Shown here: positions 7,241-12,827 of the stretch, piece by piece | Layout: every line of letters begins with the position of its first letter | Position numbering within the stretch: the first letter of the stretch is position 1 | NCBI GenBank assembly: GCA_000827495.1 | Contig: KN817761.1 | Coordinates: 9,343-22,169 of the forward strand | Length of the DNA: 12,827 nt | Direction of reading: 5' to 3' | DNA from: Hypholoma sublateritium FD-334 SS-4 | Taxonomy: Eukaryota; Basidiomycota; Agaricomycetes; Agaricales; Strophariaceae | The notes under the pieces: generated by a model | What the model was told of the DNA's origin: nothing | What the model saw: the letters and a program-made list of their open reading frames with translations, nothing else | Databases searched by the model: none | Program-made: the position numbers and the translations under genes

Positions 7241-7976
7241 TCATAACATCTGGCGCTGCGCGAATCGCCAATCTTCGAAGTTGTCAGCCCACGCATCGCT
7301 GAACACGCCAACGCCGGCCAACGTCGGGCAGTGTTTTTAGAGAGCGCCGCCGAACGCCCTATCCATGTCATCAGTGCGCGAAAACGTAATCAGATTCAAC
7401 GGCGCCACCTACCACTCCTCCTTAGCATCGTCGCGACGGCGGAACCGGGAATGCACCCTATCTCGGCGTTCCGCATCCGAGCAGCGGTACATCACCATGC
7501 CCCGTCTCTCGCGGCGACGCCGTCCATCCGGCGAGTTGGACGATTGAGGGGNGACAAGAATGGGGTCAAGCGAGTTGAGCAGCCGGTGGCGGAGGAGGAA
7601 GGACTACGACGTCGGGTCTTCAGGTATGCGGCGGATATGGCATGCCCGCCGCCTGCGAAGTTGATTGGATGGCAGGAGAGCATTCNTCTGGATGGCGGGG
7701 GTGATGGCGAGGGCGATGGTGCGTGCTAGGTGATCACCGCGAGGTTCTCTGTGCAGACGNGCACCACAGGGAGAGGCATAACGGATTTCGCGTGAGCCGA
7801 TTCCGCCGCCGTTGTTGCTGTTGCTAGTGCCGGAAGGCGCGGTGGTTCCAACGCACCTAGCGAGGTACAGAAGGGGTCGGTGAGAGAGTTGGGCAAGCTA
7901 GCGTATGTCAATCCTGCACATCGTTGACACTTATTATCAGCTACGACTCCGCGCCGAGAAAATACGGCCCACTTAC
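7241..7976 (-). pseudogene. Degraded coding-like segment, R3 of unit 2
   Basis: Left of the intron at 7976-7914 the - strand reads LPNSLTDPFCTSLGALEPPR, later GDHLARTIALAI and NALLPSNQLRRRA in another frame, then from 7408 the exon-like frame VAPLNLITFSRTDDMDRAF. That frame meets a TAA, continues TLAGVGVFSDAWADNF, and stops at TGA 7243-7241. The acceptor-like TAG before 7408 has a GCTAAGG branch-like sequence upstream. Frame changes and stops mean a pseudogene. A + strand frame of 132 codons (7331-7729) overlies it and I consider it a shadow. Confidence 0.35.
7914..7976 (-). other. Predicted intron in R3 of unit 2
   Basis: 63 nt: donor GTAAGT (7976-7971), branch-like CTGATAA, acceptor TGTGCAG. 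Identical in unit 3 (11056-10994). In unit 1 the donor is lost. Confidence 0.45.
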
Positions 7977-7985
7977 GATGTAGCC

Positions 7986-8533
7986 CTGTAGGCGCCCATC
8001 NATCCCCATATTCACCAGCGGTCCCGACCGCGGGTGTAGAGGCCCCCCTCAGAGTACCTAGACCAGCTTCCGGAATTGAGCGCGAAGCACGGTTTCGTGG
8101 CAGCGCGTTCTCGCAGGAGCTGGCCGAGTGCGAACGGAAAGAGTATGTAGTACTGCGCTGGAGTCAACCTGCGCATCAGCATGCAGTCTAGGTCGGATGG
8201 ATGTTACTCACATTCGTAGAGGTTTTGCGCGGGTGGGGTTGCACGGAGCGGCGCCATGCAGCCGGGTGGTGAACACTGAAGGTGAAGGCGACGGAAACCC
8301 TGGCGTCGAGGAGCGGCGTGACGACGAGGTCCTCATGGGATGAGGCGAGCATGTCAATGCGGAGGAGGAGGGGGCTCGGCGGCTCAACCAGACATCAACA
8401 TTTCAAACTTCAACCGTTCAACTTGCGTCGCGGTTGTGCTCATAGCCGGCCCGCGCTGAGACTGAACTAGAAAATGAAAACCATGTTCAACGTTTGAATT
8501 TCGCTGAGCGCTGTGGCTTTCTCCCCCGCTTNT
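7986..8533 (-). pseudogene. 5' part of the - strand gene, R4 of unit 2, disrupted
   Basis: Counterpart of 11092-11430. The frame that starts MLASSHEDLVV is readable here too, but CTAG in place of the unit 3 sequence near 8191 (ACTGCATGC context) breaks it after the donor-like GTGAGT. Substitutions cluster between 8138 and 8200, while the flanks are nearly identical to unit 3. Confidence 0.3.
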
Positions 8534-8544
8534 CTATCTATATA
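8534..8544 (-). promoter_or_regulatory. TATA box of the - strand gene, unit 2
   Basis: TATATAGATAG read on the - strand, upstream of the R4 exon-like sequence. The same sequence is at 11621-11611. It faces the + strand TATA of R1, so the unit would have convergent transcription. Confidence 0.4.
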
Positions 8545-9099
8545 TCTCCTGCTGGCTTGGACCGTGTTCTGCATCTCTAAACGGTCTCGTCTTGCGGATA
8601 TCTCCCCGAAATGAATGAAATTTTCGGCTGCTGACTCTGGTTGGAAAATGAAATGTATATCTCACTGAAGTGCCGCCCTTCTTTCGTCCCTGTTACTGCC
8701 GTCTTACTTTTTGCGCCATCCCAGGGTACCTCTCCGTTTCCCAAGGCCCACGGTTGCAGGGATGCTCAACGTCGTCCGCTCAACGGCGTCCTTTCAAGTT
8801 ACCGCCGCCACTGACACATTCGCGGTTGCGAGGGAAATTCGAGCTTTGTGGCAGCGAAGTTTGAGCGAAGTGTAAGGGTGGTCCGGAGGTGGGCCTGCTT
8901 CGTCTTTTATGTTCCAGCTGTGATTCATTATATGCGCGCTTCAGCAGCCGGTAAGTGAACTTGTGGCCGAGTCTGGGCAGGCAACTCACGCAACCATTCG
9001 CAACGCTCTCCTTCGTACATCGCTCTCTTCCATCCTGCGCTTCCCCGACTACTGTTCGACCCCCCAAGAACGCGATTCCTGCGCTTGCATCTACGCTTA
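8545..9099. other. Right end of R4, unit 2: no gene called
   Basis: A - strand frame across this part (LGHKFTYRLLKRAYNESQLE, then RPTSGPPLHFAQTS) is the same in unit 3, but the DNA is about 98% identical, so this says nothing about coding. It also contains ATATAATG and ATAAAAG on the - strand, so it may be upstream regulatory sequence. On the + strand a GTAAGT at 8951-8956 follows a TATATG by about 20 bases. Confidence 0.35.
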
Positions 9100-9473
9100 N
9101 CTCTACGAAATTGGTATTGAATTGATCTCTTGTAATCAAGCTTGAAGATAACGGGTAAATAGTTTTGAATACAAATACATACACATGCTTAGCTCTTTTC
9201 TCTGCAGACCTCGAGATGAACAAGACATCAACTGGTAATCACATTTATTCCTAGATATGACATTCGCAGACCGCATGATAATNCAGTGGATACTCACGAC
9301 CCAAATCACGACTACCATTCCGTCCTGCCGCCGGCTCCACGTCCTTGTCTGCGCGGTGAAAACTATGCCCGTACATACCGTCCATAGGCGCATCCTGTTC
9401 CACCAGGACCATCATCCAGTGCCGCTGCATCATGCCGAAAGTCCCGGTTCCCAGCGCGCGCACCGAAAAAAGG

Positions 9474-9735
9474 CTACCGAGAAGTAGATTAGTACGGCTG
9501 GATTTATATTGGATTCACACTCCCATCAGCGATCGCCCTACGCTGACCTTGCCCAACAACAGGACAGGAAATTGAAAAGGGGACTTACACACACCTCATC
9601 GTACGTAGGGCGACATATCGTGCCCCAAGTTCCGCTCGACGACGAGCACTTCACGAAGGTCCCGCCTTTCTGTTCTCGAGCGCAGCGACGCGTACCGCCA
9701 GTGATATAATAATGCCTTTTGACGACTGGCGGATT
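9474..9735 (-). pseudogene. Degraded coding-like segment with intron, R2 of unit 3
   Basis: Exact copy of the unit 2 sequence, including the intron (donor at 9588, acceptor ending at 9474). Just upstream on the - strand the sequence diverges from unit 2, where the block reads EGPRSFDVTADLR. This third version keeps the SFDV..DLR frame, which supports the view that this frame once coded. Confidence 0.35.
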
Positions 9736-9833
9736 AAGCTCGGGCGGAGATCGGCGGTGACGTCGAATGAACGAGGACCTTCATCGCGAAGTCGCGTCGA
9801 CAATGCTGTAGTTTTAGACGTAGCAATGTACGC

Positions 9834-10152
9834 TGAACCTTCTGGATCTTCTCGACGTAGAATAAGTAATACTTGATGGGCAATCTTCGTATCCGCTCCC
9901 GTTATTTTGAGAAAAATGTGGACTAATATTATGCAAAAGTTAGTCCAGCCGACGCGGATAAGTGGACGATAACCGCAGCGTACTGTGTCCTGGATATGAA
10001 CCTCTTCTGGAGTTTCTCCCCGAGGCAGAATAATACTCGACGGGGGATGCTCGTGTCCGCTCCCGTTATTTTGAGAAAAATATAGACGACTTTAATGCAA
10101 AAGGTTAGTATAGAGAAGTAGACGATATCCGCAACGTACTCTCTCCTGGGCA
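9834..10152. repeat. Internal tandem duplication in unit 3 (163 + 156 bp)
   Basis: First copy 9834-9996, second 9997-10152, both starting TGAACC. The first resembles unit 2 (CTTCTGGATCTTCTCGA, CAATCTTCGTATC). The second resembles unit 1 (CTCTTCTGGAGTTTCTCCCC, GATGCTCGTGTCCGCT). This accounts for most of the extra length of unit 3 over unit 2. Confidence 0.75.
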
Positions 10153-10321
10153 TTTGTATTTATGGCCAGTCACATCCTGCTTGCCGCCGTATGACCCCGA
10201 CTCGTCGACAGCGCCCGAAATAGGATATTTCAGCACTTACGCTTCGCGTACGCAGCTATATTCAAGTTCTGCAGCGGGTATAGCCGAGGCGGTATACGGC
10301 GGCCACGTCGCACAGCAGAGT

Positions 10322-11056
10322 TCATAACATCTGGCGCTGCGTGAATCGCCAGTCTTCGAAGTTGTCGGGCCACGCATCGCTGAACACGCCAACGCCGGCC
10401 AACGTCCGGCAGTTTTTTAGAGAGCGCCGTCGAACGCCCTATCCATGTCATCAGTGCGCGAAAACGTAATCAGATCCAACGGCGCCACCTACCACTCCTC
10501 CTTCGCATCGTCGCGACGGCTGAACCGGGAATGCACCCTATCTCGGCGTTCCGCATCCTAGCAGCGGTACATCACCATGCCCCGTCTCTCGCGGCGACGC
10601 CGTCCATCCGGCGAGTTGGACGATTGAGGGGCGACAAGAATGGGGTCAAGCGAGTTGAGCAGCCGGTGGCGGAGGAGGAAGGACTACGACGTCGGGTCTT
10701 CAGGTATGCGGCGGATATGGCATGCCCGCCGCCTGCGAAGTTGATTGGATGGCAGGAGAGCATTCNTCTGGATGGCGGGGGTGATGGCGAGGGCGATGGT
10801 GCGTGCTAGGTGATCACCGCGAGGTTCTCTGTGCAGACGNGCACCACAGGGAGAGGCATAACGGATTTCGCGTGAGCCGATTCCGCCGCCGTTGTTGCTG
10901 TTGCTAGTGCCGGAAGGCGCGGTGGTTCCAACGCACCTAGCGAGGTACAGAAGGGGTCGGTGAGAGAGTTGGGCAAGCTAGCGTATGTCAATCCTGCACA
11001 TCGTTGACACTTATTATCAGCTACGACTCCGCGCCGAGAAAATACGGCCCACTTAC
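10322..11056 (-). pseudogene. Degraded coding-like segment, R3 of unit 3
   Basis: As in unit 2. The exon-like frame from 10488 reads VAPLDLITFSRTDDMDRAF then a TAA. One base fewer than unit 2 after it moves TLAGVGVFSDAWPDNF into another frame. Intron signals at 11056-10994 are intact. Between 10322 and about 10470 the identity with unit 2 is clearly lower than to the right of it. Confidence 0.35.
10994..11056 (-). other. Predicted intron in R3 of unit 3
   Basis: Same 63-nt sequence as 7914-7976, with GTAAGT donor, CTGATAA branch-like site and TGTGCAG acceptor. Confidence 0.45.
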
Positions 11057-11091
11057 GATGTAGCCCTGTAGGCGCCCATCNATCCCCATAT

Positions 11092-11430
11092 TCACCAGCG
11101 GTCCCGACCGCGGGTGTAGAGGCCCCCCTCAGAGTACCTAGACCAGCTTCCGGAATTGAGCGCGAAGCACGGTTTCGTGGCAGCGCGTTCTCGCAGGAGC
11201 TGGCCGAGTGCGAACGGGAAGAGTGCGTAGTGCAGCGCTGGAGTCGACCTGCCCATCAGCATGCAGTCGGTCGGATGGATGTTACTCACATTCGTAGAGG
11301 TTTTGCGCGGGTGGGGTTGCACGGAGCGGCGCCATGCAGCCGGGTGGTGAACACTGAAGGTGAAGGCGACGGAAACCTTGGCGTCGAGGAGCGGCGTGAC
11401 GACGAGGTCCTCATGGGATGAGGCGAGCAT
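11092..11430 (-). pseudogene. First exon(s) of the - strand gene, best copy (R4 of unit 3)
   Basis: Longest uninterrupted form of this part: 112 codons from ATG 11430-11428. It starts MLASSHEDLVVTPLLDAKV, then SVAFTFSVHHPAAWRRSVQP. A donor-like GTGAGT at 11289-11284 and an acceptor-like CTGAT...GGGCAG ending at 11249 would define a 41-nt intron, short even for fungi. The unspliced frame also stays open. The ATG lies about 180 bases below the TATA at 11621. Earlier ATGs in the leader open only very short frames (for example MSTTATQVER). I cannot assign a family. The gene cannot be complete, because the exons that would follow in R3 are broken. Confidence 0.35.
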
Positions 11431-11610
11431 GTCAATGCGGAGGAGGAGGGGGCTCGGCGGCTAAACCAGACATCAACATTTCAAACTTCAACGTTCAACT
11501 TGCGTCGCGGTTGTGCTCATAGCCGGCCCGCGCTGAGACTGAACTAGAAAATGAAAACCATGTTCAACGTTTGAATTTCGCTGAGCGCTGTGGCTTTCTC
11601 CCCCGCTTTT

Positions 11611-11621
11611 CTATCTATATA
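11611..11621 (-). promoter_or_regulatory. TATA box of the - strand gene, unit 3
   Basis: TATATAGATAG on the - strand, same as 8544-8534. The leader between it and the ATG at 11430 is A-rich near the TATA and GC-rich later. Confidence 0.4.
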
Positions 11622-12190
11622 TCTCCTGCTGGCTTGGACCGTGTTCTGCATCTCTAAACGGTCTCGTCTTGCGGATATCTCCCCGAAATGAATGAAATTT
11701 TCGGCTGCTGACTCTGGTTGGAAAATGAAATGTATATCTCACTGAGGTGCCGCCCTTCTTTCGTCCCTGTTACTGCCGTCTTACTTTTTGAGCCATCCCA
11801 GGATACCTCTCCGTTTCCCAAAGCCCACGGTTGCAGGGATGCTCAACGTCGTCCGCTCAACGGCGTCCTTTCAAGTTACCGCCGCCACTGACACATTCGC
11901 GAGTGCGAGGGAAATTCGAGCTTTGTGGCAGCGAAGTTTGAGCGAAGTGTAAGGGTGGTCCGGAGGTGGGCCTGCTTCGTCTTTTATGTTCCAGCTGTGA
12001 TTCATTATATGCGCGCTTCAGCAGCCGGTAAGTGAACTTGTGGCCGAGTCTGGGCAGGCAACTCACGCGACCATTCGCAAGGCATGACTCGCCGCGCTCT
12101 CCTTCGTACATCGCCCTCTTCCATCCTGCGCTTCCCCGACTACTGTTCGACCCCCCAAGAACGCGATTCCTGCGCTTGCATCTACGCTTA
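11622..12190. other. Right end of R4, unit 3: no gene called
   Basis: Near-identical to 8545-9099. It differs by about ten substitutions and the 14-base insertion at 12081-12094 (GGCATGACTCGCCG), which changes the - strand frame relative to unit 2. A - strand frame of 118 codons (12213-11857) has no ATG start and extends over the unit edge. Confidence 0.35.
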
Positions 12191-12227
12191 CGTCGTCTGA
12201 CACGAGCACTCACTGGACGATAGAGTG

Positions 12228-12406
12228 CTTACAGATAGCGTTATCGTCGACGCGTCTGTCCGGCCGAACGTCATCGTCTCTGTCTGGCCCTCATCCGCGT
12301 GGATTCCGAAGGCCTGCTTTCGGCACTCATCCTCCCTTTTCGCCTTGATCACACCCATTATCTTCGTTCGTGCGAGACGGAGCAGCTTCTCGTGAGCCGC
12401 TTGCAC
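12228..12406 (-). CDS. Possible partial exon just outside unit 3
   Basis: A - strand frame reads VQAAHEKLLRLARTK, then KAKREDECRKQAFGIHADEG and ETMTFGRTDAS, charged and coding-like, up to ITLS followed by GTAAGC (12232-12227), a usable donor. Upstream it begins after CACCAAAG, a weak acceptor. If real, its next exon would lie in R4, and unit 2 lacks this exon because the duplication starts inside the gene. No domain recognised. The frame has no in-frame ATG near its start; the first internal one is in KIMGV. Confidence 0.3.
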
Positions 12407-12827
12407 TTTGGTGGCATTATATTCTTAGTTTGGTGTGCCTTCTAGAATGCACTTGCCGGGAACTCTTTGGCTGCATAATTCCACATCCCAAATTGATTCT
12501 GCCGTTCCTATCTCGCGCTGACGGAAGCAAACAAAGATGGATTTATCTCTCAGCGCAGAGAACACAGCACTATCACTGCTCGTGCATTTTAGTCCGACTT
12601 GCGCCCACTGTCACGATCATTGATTGATATATCTGCTGTTCGACGTGGTGGGCTGCATCCACGGTTGCAGAGCATGTATTTATAACTTGACCACGCAGCT
12701 GAGTGAGGAGGCATACACAGGAGCGTAGTACGTACAATGCAATAGAACGTCGTAAACTCGGAATGACATCGTTGAGAAACAGCGACATCTGACAAAGAGT
12801 TCTGTGAGCCAAAAGCTGAATTGAACG
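12407..12827. other. Unique right flank, no gene recognised
   Basis: AT-richer sequence. Short frames on both strands (85 codons + at 12370-12627; 79 and 68 codons - at 12573-12812) overlap one another and have no recognisable motif. TTTATAA near 12678 could be a TATA box on either strand. Confidence 0.4.

Larger units (their letters stand above)
5325..9099. repeat. Repeat unit 2 (R1-R2-R3-R4, the only complete unit)
   Basis: R1 about 5325-6110, R2 about 6111-7150, R3 about 7151-7985, R4 about 7986-9099. The part from 6197 rightwards is repeated as unit 3. N bases occur at 6379, 7552, 7685, 7760, 8001 and 8532. The first, third, fourth and fifth recur at the matching places in unit 3. Confidence 0.85.
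9101..12190. repeat. Repeat unit 3 (R2-R3-R4), tandem copy of 6197-9099
   Basis: Direct tandem copy. 9101-9735 equals 6197-6831 base for base (635 bp, offset 2904). 9736 to about 10404 is diverged from 6832-7325. 10560-11217 equals 7480-8137 except that 7552 is N (658 bp, offset 3080). The remainder to 12190 is about 98% identical, with a 14-base insertion at 12081-12094. The copy ends with TCTACGCTTA, as unit 2 does at 9099. Confidence 0.9.

Noticed and set aside
7331..7729. 132-codon + strand frame in R3 and its unit 3 counterpart (10531-10809)
   Set aside because: It opposes the strand with intron signals and conserved peptide blocks. Its identity between units 2 and 3 only reflects identical DNA.
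1..12827. tRNA, rRNA, CRISPR, telomeric repeats
   Set aside because: No B-box-like tRNA core, no conserved rRNA segments, no regularly spaced short repeats, no TTAGGG arrays seen by eye. A tRNAscan and Rfam search would settle it.

Overview
The window looks like a gene-poor, repeat-rich piece of a filamentous basidiomycete genome, probably an Agaricomycete. This is an inference from three things: a tyrosine recombinase of the kind common in those genomes, TATA-like boxes of eukaryotic type, and several short intron-like stretches (53 to 116 nt) with GTAAGT or GTGAGT donors, CTGAC/CTGAT-type branch sites and AG acceptors. There are no bacterial operons, ribosome binding sites, tRNAs, rRNAs or CRISPR arrays. 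I found no clearly intact protein-coding gene.

Layout. (1) Positions 1-1153 hold a broken tyrosine recombinase gene, with three imperfect ~20-bp repeats and a TATA box upstream. (2) 1154-1711 is a spacer with a 14-base A run, a hairpin followed by five T, and a TATA box. (3) 1712-4324, 5325-9099 and 9101-12190 are three related units of one long repeat family. For description I split a full unit into R1 (left, GC-rich; TATA plus intron on the + strand), R2 and R3 (degraded coding-like sequence on the - strand) and R4 (right end; TATA on the - strand). Unit 1 has R1-R3, unit 2 has R1-R4, unit 3 has R2-R4. (4) 4325-5247 separates units 1 and 2, with a - strand open frame containing a good intron and then the region upstream of the unit 2 TATA box. 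(5) 12191-12827 is unique flank, starting with a plausible partial exon on the - strand.

How the parts relate. Within a unit the signals suggest two convergent transcription units, one from the R1 TATA rightwards and one from the R4 TATA leftwards. The leftward one shows conserved peptide blocks between units but is broken by stops and frame changes, so I read it as a pseudogene family. I could not name the protein. The adjacent recombinase could have been involved in amplification, but nothing directly shows that.

The most striking point is the relation of units 2 and 3. Two blocks of 635 and 658 bp match base for base, apart from one N opposite a called base, and share N characters at the same relative positions. 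They are separated by about 650 bp of clearly diverged sequence, and an N sits exactly on the junction between the units. That means either recent duplication with gene conversion or an assembly artefact. The single N positions are 2138, 3115, 3153, 3260, 6379, 7552, 7685, 7760, 8001, 8532, 9100, 9283, 10765, 10840 and 11081.
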